From contig NZ_JYII01000019.1 of NCBI RefSeq assembly GCF_000948415.1, positions 269,154-333,153 on the forward strand: a stretch of 64,000 nt of DNA. The letters are read 5' to 3'. A program made the position numbers and the translations under genes. Every line of letters starts with the position of its first letter. Positions within the stretch are counted from its first letter, which is position 1. A model generated the notes under the pieces. It ran no database searches. It saw nothing but the letters and a program-made list of their open reading frames with translations, and was not told the DNA's origin. The stretch is from Thalassospira sp. HJ. Its GTDB lineage: Bacteria; Pseudomonadota; Alphaproteobacteria; Rhodospirillales; Thalassospiraceae. Positions 25,688 to 35,535 of the stretch are shown here, piece after piece.

Positions 25688-28294
25688 CTAGAGGACTTCC
25701 TTGACCTTGGTCGCGAGGTCCTTAAGCGAGAACGGCTTGGGCAGGAAGTGCACGCCGTTTTCTTCATCAAGTTCGTCGCGATAGGTATCTTCGGCGTAGC
25801 CCGAGATGAAGATGACTTTGAGCTCCGGCTTTTTCTCGCGCAGCATGCGGACAAGGGTCGGGCCATCAATGCCCGGCATCACAACGTCCGAGATCACCAG
25901 ATCAATTGTCTTGTCGGTGTTATTCAGCACCTCAAGCGCATTGTCGCCGTTATTGGCCTCAAGCACATCATAGCCCTTGCTGCGCAATGCGCGCGCACCG
26001 AATGTCCGCACGGCATCTTCGTCCTCGACCAGCAGGATCGCACCGGTGCCGGTCAGATCGCGTGACGGGGTTTCTTCGATCACGGCCTGGGTTTCGGCAA
26101 GCTCTTCTTCGGATGCCTCGTAGCGCGGCAGATAGATGGTAAAGGTCGTGCCCTTGCCTTCTTCGCTGTTGACCGCGATGAAACCACCGGTCTGCTTGAC
26201 GATGCCATAAACCGTTGAAAGGCCAAGGCCCGTTCCCTCGCCGCGTTGCTTGGTCGAGAAGAAGGGTTCGAAAATTCGGGTCAGGTTTTCCTTGGGAATG
26301 CCAATACCGGTATCGGTCACCTTGATGCCGATATAGTCGCCCGGCGGGATGACTTCGGTGCCGGTGGCGGTCGGCTCATCAATGATCTCGGTGCTGGTCT
26401 GAACCGTAAGGGTTCCGCCCTCGCCCGCCATGGCATCACGTGCGTTGACGACAAGGTTAATGATCACCTGATCAAGCTGGCCCGGATCAACCTTGACCAG
26501 ACCGATATCGCGACCATGACTGACTTTAAGGTCAATCTTCTCGCCGATCAGGCGGCGTAGAAGGTTGGACATTTCTGCCAATGCGTCGGTGATATTGATG
26601 ATCTTGGGCTGCAAGGTTTGACGACGTGAGAACGCCAAAAGCTGGCGGACAAGATTGGCCGCACGGTTGGCATTCTGTTTGATCTGCATGATGTCGGCAA
26701 AGCTCGGATCACCCGGCCCATGGCGCGACAACAGAAGATCACAGAAACCGATCATCGCGGTCAGAAGGTTGTTGAAGTCATGTGCCACCCCACCGGCAAG
26801 CTGACCAACAGCCTGCATTTTCTGGGACTGGGCAAACTGTTCCTCAAGGTTCTTCTGTTCGGTCGTATCAAGGAAGTTCAGAAGCAACGCACCGGCTTCA
26901 CCCGAACGACCCGCGACACGTTGCAGATAAATCTGGGCCGCTACACCGCGTGCACCGGCAAGGCGGGCTTCGATCTGCCCCCCCTTGCCCATGCCCATCA
27001 CGGCCTTGGACAGATAACGCGCCACTTCGTCGCGATCTTCGGGCAGGATCAATTCAAGGATCGAACGACCAACGACCTTGTCATGGGTCTGACCGGCCGT
27101 AACGATGAAGGCGCGGTTGGCATCCGTCACCGTGCCCGACATATCAGCCAGAACAATCGAAAGCGGGCTTTCATCAAAGAACCAGCGCACCCGACGTTCG
27201 GTTTCCGCCAGTGCATGTTCCCATTCATGGGCTGGCATCGGATCGGGGAAGATCACGGCCTGACTGCGCACAGGACCGGTGCCCGGCGCATTGATCGAAT
27301 GGGTCACAAAGCAGCGAATGGGTTCGCCACCGACAACCTTGAATTTGACCTCGCCATTGATGCCGTCACCGACAATCAGATCGGCGAGCTCGACCGTGCC
27401 ATTGTTGAAATCTTCGGGCTCCCCGCCAAGCCAGCTTGCCAGACGACGGTTGAGGTAAAGAATGCGGCCTTCTTCATCCAATCCGCACACGCCGACCGGC
27501 AGACGTTCGATCATCTGATCGGCATGCTCGAACCCGCTATGAGCTTCCGTCACCGGGAGGTTGGCAACCATTTCGCTGGTCTGCGGACCGGCAAGTGCAA
27601 AACGTTCCTCAGCCTGCCCGGCAGGCAGCAACAATGAAGAACCGCTATCAGCCATGACAGCGCTATCAACGCCATCAACAGTCCAGAGCATCTTGCCCGC
27701 ACGGGCATCTGCAGCCGTTACCGAGATGCGCAGGCATGCGGCGCTCGCAGGCTTATCTGCCTCCGGCGCCGTTTCGCCGTTTTCACCTTCGGCCGCTTTT
27801 TCCGAACCTTCGTCACCGGACGCGGCAGCGTCGGCTTCAAACTTTTCAGAGCGCGACAGATCGACAAACATCTGCCCGCCTTCGCCGCGCATCGCACGGG
27901 TGCGCAATTCAGCAAGCTCTTCACTGCCAATGCCGAGGAAGGACAGGCGCGCTTCCAGCGCAGACAGCATGTCCGATCCAGCTTCGATACCAAGTTTGGA
28001 TGAAAAGGCGGGGTTGGCATAGATCGTCCGGCCATAAGCATCAATCAGCGCAACCCCAATATCGGAATTGGCGAAACCGGAAATCAGCGGGCCAAGGCCA
28101 TCATGCCCGCCATTACGAAGCTTTGCCGAAAGCGTAAGGGATGCAACGGCGACCACGGCCACACCAGTGACCATGGCCCCGATGATCCACATCAGGCGCG
28201 CATCAAGCCCTGCCTTTGCCAACACGTCCATCAGGACGAAGACAAACGCAACGAATGCGACACTTACAGCAAGGATGAGCCCCCGAAACAGCAC
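25688..28294 (-). CDS. cckA: Hybrid sensor histidine kinase CckA
   Basis: An 868-residue CckA-type kinase: two N-terminal membrane helices (4-24, 33-56), PAS-like segments (about 70-140, 260-350, 365-480), a HisKA domain with phospho-acceptor H505 (LAGGVAHDFNN), a HATPase domain (N617; DTGIGIP 661-667; GEGTGLGL 686-692) and a C-terminal receiver with phospho-aspartate D803 (LVISDVVMPG). CckA works through ChpT to phosphorylate CtrA, which in alphaproteobacteria controls cell cycle and/or motility. A GTG start follows AAGG. An Ala/Glu/Asp-rich insertion (about 150-185) sits inside the first PAS region. The flagellar genes downstream are probable indirect targets, an inference. Confidence 0.93.
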   Translation of the reverse strand: MLFRGLILAVSVAFVAFVFVLMDVLAKAGLDARLMWIIGAMVTGVAVVAVASLTLSAKLRNGGHDGLGPLISGFANSDIGVALIDAYGRTIYANPAFSSKLGIEAGSDMLSALEARLSFLGIGSEELAELRTRAMRGEGGQMFVDLSRSEKFEADAAASGDEGSEKAAEGENGETAPEADKPASAACLRISVTAADARAGKMLWTVDGVDSAVMADSGSSLLLPAGQAEERFALAGPQTSEMVANLPVTEAHSGFEHADQMIERLPVGVCGLDEEGRILYLNRRLASWLGGEPEDFNNGTVELADLIVGDGINGEVKFKVVGGEPIRCFVTHSINAPGTGPVRSQAVIFPDPMPAHEWEHALAETERRVRWFFDESPLSIVLADMSGTVTDANRAFIVTAGQTHDKVVGRSILELILPEDRDEVARYLSKAVMGMGKGGQIEARLAGARGVAAQIYLQRVAGRSGEAGALLLNFLDTTEQKNLEEQFAQSQKMQAVGQLAGGVAHDFNNLLTAMIGFCDLLLSRHGPGDPSFADIMQIKQNANRAANLVRQLLAFSRRQTLQPKIINITDALAEMSNLLRRLIGEKIDLKVSHGRDIGLVKVDPGQLDQVIINLVVNARDAMAGEGGTLTVQTSTEIIDEPTATGTEVIPPGDYIGIKVTDTGIGIPKENLTRIFEPFFSTKQRGEGTGLGLSTVYGIVKQTGGFIAVNSEEGKGTTFTIYLPRYEASEEELAETQAVIEETPSRDLTGTGAILLVEDEDAVRTFGARALRSKGYDVLEANNGDNALEVLNNTDKTIDLVISDVVMPGIDGPTLVRMLREKKPELKVIFISGYAEDTYRDELDEENGVHFLPKPFSLKDLATKVKEVL

Positions 28295-28520
28295 GCGACC
28301 GCCTTTAACGACAATAACTTAACAAAATAGTCTATACTTTTAGCTGCTTATCGCCTGACTGGCTACCGGCAAGTTTATCGTCCTTCATGCCGCCCGGCAA
28401 TCGCGGCAAAACAGCTCGCAATTCCCGCCAGATACGCGAAAGGCAGGAACCGGAATTGGCCCTGCCTTTCACAACGTAAATCCCGGCGCATTTATCGGGC
28501 ACCAGTCAATTGAAGCCGGC

Positions 28521-30524
28521 TTAACGGCTAAGACGTTTGACCTGTGCTTCGTCAAGCTTGGTGCCATCGAACTCGACACTGATGCCTTCTTCGCTGACAT
28601 TGCGGACAATTGCGCGCACAGGGCTATTGATGCCGGGTAGTTCAAGCTCGATCTTGGTTCCCGAAGCAATGCTGTCATTGCACACAAGCATCGCACCGCG
28701 TTCCGAGATGTTTTCAAGACGCGCTTTTGACGCCTTGCCACCGAACCGGATTGCAACTTCCTGCGAAGACGGATGACGTTTTGAGCTACGACGATCAACA
28801 TCAGCGGTCGAAGTCCTGACAACTTCAACCAGCACATTGCGCAAATCACGGACTGCAACAGCAACCTGTTCGGAAAGCGTACCGACTTCAGAAGCCAGGC
28901 GACCGGTTCCAGACGCCTCTTCGGACACCTCGTTAATCCGGCTGGAAACTTCACGGGATGCAGCTGCCGTTTCGTTCACATTACGCGCGATTTCAGAGGT
29001 CGCGGCACTCTGTTCTTCGACAGCTGCGGCAATCGCGGTCGAGACTTCATCCATCTCGTGGATTTTCTCGGCAATGGTTGCCACCGCGGTCACAGCAGAA
29101 TCCGTCACCGCCTGAATTTCAGCAATCTGGCGGGTGATTTCATCGGTCGAACGGCTGGTCTGGGTCGCGAGGTTTTTGACTTCCTGCGCCACAACCGCAA
29201 AGCCCTTACCAGCGTCACCAGCACGGGCGGCCTCGATGGTTGCGTTAAGGGCAAGCAGGTTGGTCTGCTCGGCAATGCCGGAAATCAGTTCTACCACTTC
29301 CCCGATACCACGTACGCTATCGGCCAGTTGCGAAACCGTCGTTTCCGTCGAACGGCTGGCCTCAACGGCATCTTCGCTGACGCGGTTGGCACGCGTGATC
29401 TGATTATTGATTTCACCAAGTGAAGAATTCAGCTCTTCACCTGCACCAGCAACCGCCTCAACCGTTGCCAATGCCTGCTCGGAAGCCGCAGCCACGGTCT
29501 GGGAGTTACCCTGAACAAGGTCAGCAGAGCTCGACATCCGCTGGGCGGCTTCGGCGAGTTCGCCAGTCTGACCCGAAATGGTATCAACAACGCGACGGGT
29601 TTCACTTTCAACCCGCTCCGCCATTTCGCGCAGCGATTTACGCCGCTGTTCTTCGGATTCCAGTCGGTCAGCTTCCTGCTGTTCGCGCATTTTCAGGTTA
29701 TTCAAGCCTGTCTCGCGGAAGACATGCATGACACGCACCAGATCGCCGACTTCGTCATTGCGCTTGGTTTCGGTTAGTTTGACGTCATATTTGCCATCGG
29801 CCAATTGCGCCAGTGTCGTGACGCTTTCGGCAACCGGTGCAGAGATGCGACGATGCATGACCCATGCAATCAAGGCGCAAACAATGATCGACGCAATCGT
29901 CACCGCGGTGGTCAGCATGAAGACCGACTCAACATTGGCCTCAAGCCCCTTGAGCTTGTCGACCAACGCATGCTCAATCGACAAGCTATAGGTGTCGGTA
30001 AGCTCAACAGCCACTTCAAGTGCCGCGGCAAGATTGGCGGCGGCATCATCGAAACCACCCATCATCTTGTTGCCGACTTCCGGACCACCGTCGATATAAC
30101 CCTGCGCCATCTTCTTGCCCGCGGCATAGTAAGCCGGGAATGCAGCCTCAACCTTTTCAAGCGAGGCGAGCAGTTCAGTCTGACCAAGCTTTTCTGCCAA
30201 GGCCTTTGCCGTTGCCAGGTTCTCTGCCAGCCCCTGTGCGGCGGCTTCTGCCTCGTCAAAACCGTCATTCAGACCATCAAGACCACGGGTCGCGGAAATA
30301 TCGGTCAACCATTGCTGGACCTGAATAACGTTATAACGTGCGCCCTCAATCGCCTTGATCAAGCTCGGAACGTCTATACTAACGACGACACCGATTTCTG
30401 CGGCCTCGTGAGTCGCCTGGCGGCTTTGGCTATTTACGACACCTATACCAACAGCGACAGCGATCAGCATGACGACGATGATCGCGTTTGAGAGGGCTAT
30501 CTGCCCGGAAATCCTCAAGTTCAT
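28521..30524 (-). CDS. Methyl-accepting chemotaxis protein with C-terminal PilZ domain
   Basis: The start at 30524 follows AGGA by 8 nt; in-frame ATGs 10 and more codons upstream lack a site. The 667-residue product has a membrane helix (8-30), a helical periplasmic sensor (31-200), a second helix (202-222), HAMP (223-275), the MCP signalling domain (about 310-565; hairpin tip [18 protein letters not shown] at 419-436) and a PilZ domain (578-660) with RRSSKR (R579/R583) and NISERG (605-610), the RxxxR and D/NxSxxG signatures of c-di-GMP binding. It therefore likely couples a chemotactic ligand signal and c-di-GMP to CheA/CheW arrays. No methylation sites were assigned. Confidence 0.92.
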   Translation of the reverse strand: MNLRISGQIALSNAIIVVMLIAVAVGIGVVNSQSRQATHEAAEIGVVVSIDVPSLIKAIEGARYNVIQVQQWLTDISATRGLDGLNDGFDEAEAAAQGLAENLATAKALAEKLGQTELLASLEKVEAAFPAYYAAGKKMAQGYIDGGPEVGNKMMGGFDDAAANLAAALEVAVELTDTYSLSIEHALVDKLKGLEANVESVFMLTTAVTIASIIVCALIAWVMHRRISAPVAESVTTLAQLADGKYDVKLTETKRNDEVGDLVRVMHVFRETGLNNLKMREQQEADRLESEEQRRKSLREMAERVESETRRVVDTISGQTGELAEAAQRMSSSADLVQGNSQTVAAASEQALATVEAVAGAGEELNSSLGEINNQITRANRVSEDAVEASRSTETTVSQLADSVRGIGEVVELISGIAEQTNLLALNATIEAARAGDAGKGFAVVAQEVKNLATQTSRSTDEITRQIAEIQAVTDSAVTAVATIAEKIHEMDEVSTAIAAAVEEQSAATSEIARNVNETAAASREVSSRINEVSEEASGTGRLASEVGTLSEQVAVAVRDLRNVLVEVVRTSTADVDRRSSKRHPSSQEVAIRFGGKASKARLENISERGAMLVCNDSIASGTKIELELPGINSPVRAIVRNVSEEGISVEFDGTKLDEAQVKRLSR

Positions 30525-30737
30525 CAAGGTATTCCTGTTTGAAATGGCAGACATTTTTGCCATCTGGTTGAGCCTAAGTTGCCATACGTATAGCTTCCGA
30601 AACACGTAATGGGAACCTTTAATTCACTCTTACTACCAAAGCGGCAGTTGTTTATTGATCCAGATCGTTGCAATCAAAAATTATTAAAAGGTTTCAATGG
30701 GGAGTTTTGCAGGATTTTATTCGGCTAGATAAGCCGA

Positions 30738-31808
30738 TTATCCAAGCTTTTTGCCGCGCTGACGGAATACGAAGGAGATGATCTCGGCAACGGCTTTGTA
30801 ATGTTCCGGCGGGATTTCCTGATCAATCTCGACGGTTGCAAAAAGCGCACGGGCTACCGGCGGGTTTTCCATGATCGTGATGTCGTGTTCTTCGGCGACC
30901 TCACGAATTTTAAGCGCGACATTATCCTGCCCCTTGGCGATGCACATCGGTGCACCCATGGTATCGATGTCATATTGCAGGGCGACGGCAAAGTGCGTCG
31001 GGTTGGTGATAACCACGTCGGCCTTAGGCACGTTTGACATCATGCGCTGCTGGGCGCGCTCCATCCTGATCTGGCGGACCTTCGCCTTGATCTCGGGGCT
31101 ACCTTCGGTCTGCTTGTATTCGTCCTTGATCTCCTGCTTGGACATCTTCATCTGCTGATTGAACTCGTACTTCTGATAGGCAAAGTCGAGCCCGGCAATC
31201 ACGGCAGTCAAAGAAATCGTCGCGATCAGCAGGATAATGATCATGTCGTAAAGACGTTCAAGCGTCAGGCCGAGCGATTGCTGTGGGTACAGCTCCACGT
31301 CAACCAGTTCCGGAACAATCACCAGCCCCAGCACCACACCCACAAGAACAATCTTGCTGACGTTTTTGACAAACTCGACCAGACTTTTCATCGAAAAGAG
31401 GTTCTTGAGCCCCTTTAGCGGATTGAGTTTTTCAGGCTTGGGCTCAATGCGTTCGGCGGCAACGACGACACCGTTCTGAATGACGTGACCGGCAGCAGCA
31501 AAAAACATCAAAAGGACGAACGGGATCCCCAACACCCACAGCATGCCAAGGATAACGTCTTCAAACAGGCCGGGAATGCCTGCTTGTGTGACGTCAAACA
31601 TGTGGGGGTGCTCAAGAAAACCGACAGCAAGATCGCGCACACCCGCCGCCATGGTCGGGCCAAGCATGATCATGACAAGACCACCGCCGAACAGGAGCAT
31701 GAAGTTTCCGACTTCCTTGGAAACCGCGACCTGACCTTTTTTTCGCGCGTCCTCAAGCTTTTTACTTGTGGGGTCTTCTGTCTTTTGGCTGTCGTCTTCT
31801 TCTGCCAT
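30738..31808 (-). CDS. flhB: Flagellar export apparatus protein FlhB
   Basis: The 356-residue protein begins MAEEDDSQKTEDPTSKKLEDARKKGQVAVSKEV, the FlhB N terminus, has four membrane helices (around 30-55, 85-112, 150-165, 186-208) and the autocleavage NPTH at 269-272, at exactly the E. coli position. It switches the type III export gate from rod/hook to filament substrates and forms the gate with FliP/Q/R. In-frame ATGs a few codons earlier exist; family starts favour this one. It closes the flgB-flgC-fliE-fliQ-fliR-flhB cluster, 50 bases after fliR. Confidence 0.96.
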   Translation of the reverse strand: MAEEDDSQKTEDPTSKKLEDARKKGQVAVSKEVGNFMLLFGGGLVMIMLGPTMAAGVRDLAVGFLEHPHMFDVTQAGIPGLFEDVILGMLWVLGIPFVLLMFFAAAGHVIQNGVVVAAERIEPKPEKLNPLKGLKNLFSMKSLVEFVKNVSKIVLVGVVLGLVIVPELVDVELYPQQSLGLTLERLYDMIIILLIATISLTAVIAGLDFAYQKYEFNQQMKMSKQEIKDEYKQTEGSPEIKAKVRQIRMERAQQRMMSNVPKADVVITNPTHFAVALQYDIDTMGAPMCIAKGQDNVALKIREVAEEHDITIMENPPVARALFATVEIDQEIPPEHYKAVAEIISFVFRQRGKKLG

Positions 31809-31858
31809 TGGCAAACCCATGCTGGGCAATTGGGGGCCAAATGCACCCCGTCACTGCC

Positions 31859-32623
31859 TTACGGATTGAGAAACGCCTCAAGCCCGTTCTCGAAATATGC
31901 AAGATAAACCATCATCATGGATGGCAGGGCCAAGGTCAACAAAAGCAATGCAATCGCGATCTGTATCGGCATCGCGACAAAGAACACCGGCAATTGCGGC
32001 ATCAGCTTATTTAGAAGGCCAAGCGCAATCTGCAAGCAGATCGCCACCACCAGAAACGGTGCGGACATCTGGGCGGCTATGATGAAGCTGTTATTAAGTG
32101 CATTGGCGAAAAACTCGCTCATATCGCCAACCGGCAAAACACCGCCCGGCGGGAACAGGGTATAGCTTTCAAACACCGCCTGGATCATCAAATGATCCAT
32201 CCCGGTCGCGAACAACAAAACAAGCGCGACCTGCATAAGAAAATTGCCCGTCACCGCACTTTGCGCACCCGACAAAGGGTCGGCGGTAAAGGCGTTTGCC
32301 ATAGAGGACAGATAGGCAATGATTGATCCGGCAGTCTGAATCCCGGCCATCATAACCTGGGCAAACAAGGCAAAGAAAAGCCCGACAGTAACCTCATAGC
32401 CGATCCCGACCAAAAGTGACGCGGCATCGGCAGGTTGTGGCGGGAAAAGTGGCCCGGCCAGTGGCGAGATCACAACCGCCACCCAAAAGGCAAAGAAAAG
32501 CCGCGCGCGCGCCGGCACTGCACGCGACCCGATACCGGGCATAAAGGCAAAGGCCGCCCCCACCCTGGCGAAAGTCATCAGGACGACGTAAACATTCAGC
32601 GTAAGAAGTTCTTGAAGATCCAT
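31859..32623 (-). CDS. fliR: Flagellar export gate protein FliR
   Basis: A 254-residue polytopic protein with the FliR pattern: LTLNVYVVLMTFARVGAAFAFMPGIGSRAVPARARLFFAFWVAVVISPL and GYEVTVGLFFALFAQVMMAGIQTAGSIIAYLSSMANA read in successive helices. It is part of the FliPQR export gate. Downstream flhB and upstream fliQ are on the same strand. Confidence 0.95.
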   Translation of the reverse strand: MDLQELLTLNVYVVLMTFARVGAAFAFMPGIGSRAVPARARLFFAFWVAVVISPLAGPLFPPQPADAASLLVGIGYEVTVGLFFALFAQVMMAGIQTAGSIIAYLSSMANAFTADPLSGAQSAVTGNFLMQVALVLLFATGMDHLMIQAVFESYTLFPPGGVLPVGDMSEFFANALNNSFIIAAQMSAPFLVVAICLQIALGLLNKLMPQLPVFFVAMPIQIAIALLLLTLALPSMMMVYLAYFENGLEAFLNP

Positions 32624-32688
32624 GTCGTCTTCGACTGCCTTACATATTCACGCGGGCAAATTCACGCTGGCGTGCGCCGGGGTTAACG

Positions 32689-32958
32689 CTAATTGGGCAA
32701 CCCGATAAAGTGGTCGACCATCCGGCCCATGAATTCGATCAGCTCTGTCATCATCCAGGGCAGCAAAACCAGAAGGGCGATGAAGATCACCAGAATTTTG
32801 GGCACGAAGGTCAGGGTCATTTCCTGAATCTGCGTCAGGGCCTGAAACAGGGCGACGATCAAACCAACCCCGAGCGCGATCAGCATCAGCGGCGTGGTGA
32901 CTTTCAGCAGTGTCCACACCGCGTCATAGGCCACGTCCATGATTTCAGCTTGATCCAT
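32689..32958 (-). CDS. fliQ: Flagellar export gate protein FliQ
   Basis: FliQ here is 89 residues, the standard family length, with two membrane helices (around 14-38 and 51-78) and MDQAEIMDVAYDAVWTLLKV at the start. AGGAAG precedes the ATG by about 8 nt, while an in-frame ATG seven codons upstream has no site. FliQ packs around FliP and FliR in the export gate. A gap of about 180 bases separates it from fliE upstream, room for a minor promoter although none was recognised. Confidence 0.95.
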   Translation of the reverse strand: MDQAEIMDVAYDAVWTLLKVTTPLMLIALGVGLIVALFQALTQIQEMTLTFVPKILVIFIALLVLLPWMMTELIEFMGRMVDHFIGLPN

Positions 32959-33141
32959 CGGGTCTTCCTGTTTCGCCATCTTGTCATGCGGGCCGCACCG
33001 GGCCTTTATCCTTCATACAGGATTTATCACGGGGTTTGCCATGATTTCCTGACTTATCAAACGCTTCCTTGTGCATTTCCCGGAAACACAAAAACCGCAC
33101 GACGGATCGCGCGGTTTTCAAAAAACGTCTGCAAATATCGA

Positions 33142-33465
33142 TCAGACCGGCATGTTGAGAATGCTCTGATAAGCTTCCACAGCCTTGTCACGGACTGAGA
33201 CCACGGTACGCAGGGTTACTTCGGCGGCAGAAACCGCCGTTACAACTTCATGCAGTTCGGCATCGCCGGTAATGGCTTTCTGGGTCATTTCTTCGCTAAA
33301 AGTCATGGTGTCGCGGGCATCATGTGCCGCCCCCTTGACCATGTCGGCAAAACTTTCCCCCGGGTTCACGGACTGACCCGTACCGGCTACGGTTTCCGTA
33401 ACGGTGTTGGTCTTGCCTGCGGCCGCATTGCGGTAGGCAGAAATGGCATCGTTGAATCCGACCAT
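33142..33465 (-). CDS. fliE: Flagellar hook-basal body protein FliE
   Basis: A 107-residue FliE: MVGFNDAISAYRNAAAG, central SFADMVKGAAHDA, and the C-terminal TGDAELHEVVTAVSAAEVTLRTVVSVRDKAVEAYQSILNMPV that matches the family's most conserved end. It is the adaptor between MS ring and proximal rod and one of the first exported substrates. The ATG at 33465 is chosen (AAGGA upstream); a TTG three codons earlier is rejected. Confidence 0.95.
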   Translation of the reverse strand: MVGFNDAISAYRNAAAGKTNTVTETVAGTGQSVNPGESFADMVKGAAHDARDTMTFSEEMTQKAITGDAELHEVVTAVSAAEVTLRTVVSVRDKAVEAYQSILNMPV

Positions 33466-33510
33466 GGGTCTCAATCCTTAAACGTGTTCTTGCCCGGGTA
33501 TATCGTCTGC

Positions 33511-33918
33511 TTACTGCAGGATATCAAGGGTCTTGAGCAACATGCTGCGCGAAGACTGGATCACATTGAGGTTGGCCTCATAGGAACGCTGTGCTTCGCG
33601 CATATCCATCATCTCAACCAGCGTCTCAACGTTCGGGGTCTGAACATAGCCCTGATCGTTTGCCGCCGGATGGCTTGGTTCGTATTTCATACCAAAATCA
33701 GAGCGATCCGGCATCACCTTATTGACCTTGACCATCTCGACACCGACTTCGCGGTCCATGACGTTCTTGAAAGTCAGAAGCTTGCGGCGATACGGATCCT
33801 GGCCAGGTGCTGTTGGCAGGCTGTCTGCGTTGGCAACGTTTTCTGCTGCGATCCGAAGACGCGTACCCTGTGCACGCATACCAGCAGCAGAGATTTTAAA
33901 AGCCTTGTAAAGTTCCAT
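33511..33918 (-). CDS. flgC: Flagellar proximal rod protein FlgC
   Basis: The 135-residue protein begins MELYKAFKISAAGMRAQGTRLRIAAENVANADS, the rod-class N-terminal heptad motif with ANxDS, and ends with ETLVEMMDMREAQRSYEANLNVIQSSRSMLLKTLDILQ, the matching C-terminal helix. It forms part of the proximal rod with FlgB and FlgF. flgB ends 23 bases upstream and fliE begins 45 bases downstream, an unbroken operon. Confidence 0.96.
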   Translation of the reverse strand: MELYKAFKISAAGMRAQGTRLRIAAENVANADSLPTAPGQDPYRRKLLTFKNVMDREVGVEMVKVNKVMPDRSDFGMKYEPSHPAANDQGYVQTPNVETLVEMMDMREAQRSYEANLNVIQSSRSMLLKTLDILQ

Positions 33919-33941
33919 GGTTCTTACTCTCTACCTACCGG

Positions 33942-34340
33942 TTAGCGACCAAGGGCCGAAATGAACATTGTTTTCTGTTTGGCATACAAACGGGTCATGG
34001 TCTGATAATCGACCTGGTTTTCGTTCATCTTGACCATCTGTTCTTCAAGGATGACGGCGTTCTTGCCCGGCGCGACTTCATAGTTTTTGCGCACTTCCTC
34101 GTCCTTGAAGTTCTGCGGTTTGTTAAGACCCTGACTATGGCCCGGCGTGGTCGCCTGCATCGCAAGGATGAACTGGCGGTCGCGGCCGATATTCTTCGGG
34201 TCAAATTCCTTGAGATCGTTGGCGCGGTAGTTTGGCGTATCGGAGTTGGCAATATTCTGCGCGATGACTTCCTGACGCTGTGTCAGCCAGTCCATCTTTT
34301 CCTTGAGGTTGGCGAACATGCCAAGTTTGCCGATATCCAT
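33942..34340 (-). CDS. flgB: Flagellar proximal rod protein FlgB
   Basis: From the ATG at 34340 (AGGAG upstream) the protein is 132 residues: MDIGKLGMFANLKEKMDWLTQRQEVIAQNIANSDTPNY at the start and QMVKMNENQVDYQTMTRLYAKQKTMFISAL at the end, both rod-type. It is the first gene of the cluster and a sigma-54 type promoter lies at 34473-34489. An upstream 51-codon in-frame extension reaches past the promoter-to-start interval and is not used. Confidence 0.95.
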   Translation of the reverse strand: MDIGKLGMFANLKEKMDWLTQRQEVIAQNIANSDTPNYRANDLKEFDPKNIGRDRQFILAMQATTPGHSQGLNKPQNFKDEEVRKNYEVAPGKNAVILEEQMVKMNENQVDYQTMTRLYAKQKTMFISALGR

Positions 34341-34472
34341 TTCCTGCTCCTTGTCTGCGCATTGACGAGTATTAGGTGCGCGGGTAAAGCCGAAGTTAAC
34401 GTTGCGCCCTGATCGGGGCTGGAATTTCCGAAGGGCCGTTTTTGCCGCCCCGCTTATTCCTGCCAACACAAA

Positions 34473-34489
34473 TGCACGTAGCGTGCCAA
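34473..34489 (-). promoter_or_regulatory. Sigma-54 promoter for the flgB operon
   Basis: On the minus strand TTTGGCACG-CTAC-GTGCA: the GG (-24) and GC (-12) doublets are 12 bases apart, and the -24 box is a perfect TTGGCACG. The -12 box has GTGC for TTGC. Predicted start of transcription is near 34462, giving a leader of about 120 nt to flgB. Confidence 0.7.
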
Positions 34490-34622
34490 ACATAAAAACA
34501 ACGTTGAAAACGCCCGTAATTCGTTCTAATCATTGCGGGCACTAGACCCCGCCTATGAAACCGGGCATATTGGGCGCCTCTGATGAATAATTGTCATCAA
34601 TCTATAAAAACCGGGAACTTGC

Positions 34623-34889
34623 ATGCTCTATCTCACACGAAAAGTCGGCGACTCCGTTGTCATTGATGACAATATTGAAGTCACTGTCGTTGAGGTGCGC
34701 GGCAAGACTGTGAAGCTTGGCTTTACCTTCCCCGAGGATGTACAGGTCCTGCGCCGCGAACTTTATGATCGCATTCAGGAAGAAAACCGTTCGGCAGCCG
34801 TCAGCGAAGACCTTATTCGCCATCTCGGCACCGTCGGATCATCCGATAAGGTCGCGCCCGAGAAAAAGAGCGATTCCAACGAAGACTAG
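34623..34889 (+). CDS. csrA: Translational regulator CsrA
   Basis: CsrA of 88 residues: MLYLTRKVGDSVVIDDNIEVTVVEVRGKTVKLGF at the N terminus and the RNA-contact residue R44 in VLRRELYD, then a C-terminal extension of about 25 residues (SEDLIRHLGTVGSSDKVAPEKKSD...) beyond the 61-residue E. coli protein. It binds GGA motifs in mRNA leaders. In bacteria with FliW, CsrA represses flagellin translation until FliW, freed from flagellin, binds it. FliW and flagellin genes are in this window. Confidence 0.95.
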   Translation: MLYLTRKVGDSVVIDDNIEVTVVEVRGKTVKLGFTFPEDVQVLRRELYDRIQEENRSAAVSEDLIRHLGTVGSSDKVAPEKKSDSNED

Positions 34890-35118
34890 GCATTCCGACC
34901 AGCTTCGCCCCTGCATCCTTTCGACGGCCCCCTATCTTTTCCAAACCATCCCTGCCGCATATCCGTGATGTCCGCGGGGTTTTTGCCGATCTCAACGCAT
35001 TGATGAAATGGCGTTATGGGCGACAACGATTTGTTGACCATCTTGGGTCTATGGTCGACGCTATTGAGGTCAGACACCTTGGACAGACAAGGCAAGCTGT
35101 CCTGAACAGAAGGACCGA

Positions 35119-35535
35119 ATGGACGGGAAAAAGCCCACCTATGACATTACCGACAGCCCGGCAAGCAAGACGGAAAATCTTGCCGCACCGGGCGCGCATG
35201 ACCAAAAGGCCGTCGCGCTTCGGTATCGGCATGGGCGGGATAACGCCCCGACACTAAGTGCGAAGGGCGAAGGCAGCGTCGCGGAACAGATATTGCAAGT
35301 CGCCTTTGCCAACGGCATCAAGGTCCGAAAAGACAGTGATCTCGCCGAGATTTTGATGGCAGTAGATGTTGAAAGCGAGATCCCGCTGGAAGCCTTTGCC
35401 GCCGTCGCCGAGATTTTGAACTATATATACCGGATCAATCGCATTTATGGCGGTCCGTCGCGCAGCCAGTCCGATCCCGAAGATCAGATCATGGCCACAC
35501 CAAAAGATGACGTAAACGGGGAAGGCCTATCATGA
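35119..35535 (+). CDS. Stand-alone FlhB C-terminal-domain protein (FhlB-like)
   Basis: The 138-residue protein lacks any membrane helix and lacks the NPTH motif, yet residues about 25-115 align by eye with the part of FlhB after the cleavage site: VALRYRHGRDNAPTLSAKGEG, SVAEQILQVAFANGIKVRKDSDLAEILM and ESEIPLEAFAAVAEILNYIYRIN. Such paralogues occur in other flagellated bacteria and may act in export regulation; the role here is inferred. A start at 35119 follows AGAAGGACCG. Its stop overlaps the next gene in ATGA fashion. Confidence 0.8.
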   Translation: MDGKKPTYDITDSPASKTENLAAPGAHDQKAVALRYRHGRDNAPTLSAKGEGSVAEQILQVAFANGIKVRKDSDLAEILMAVDVESEIPLEAFAAVAEILNYIYRINRIYGGPSRSQSDPEDQIMATPKDDVNGEGLS

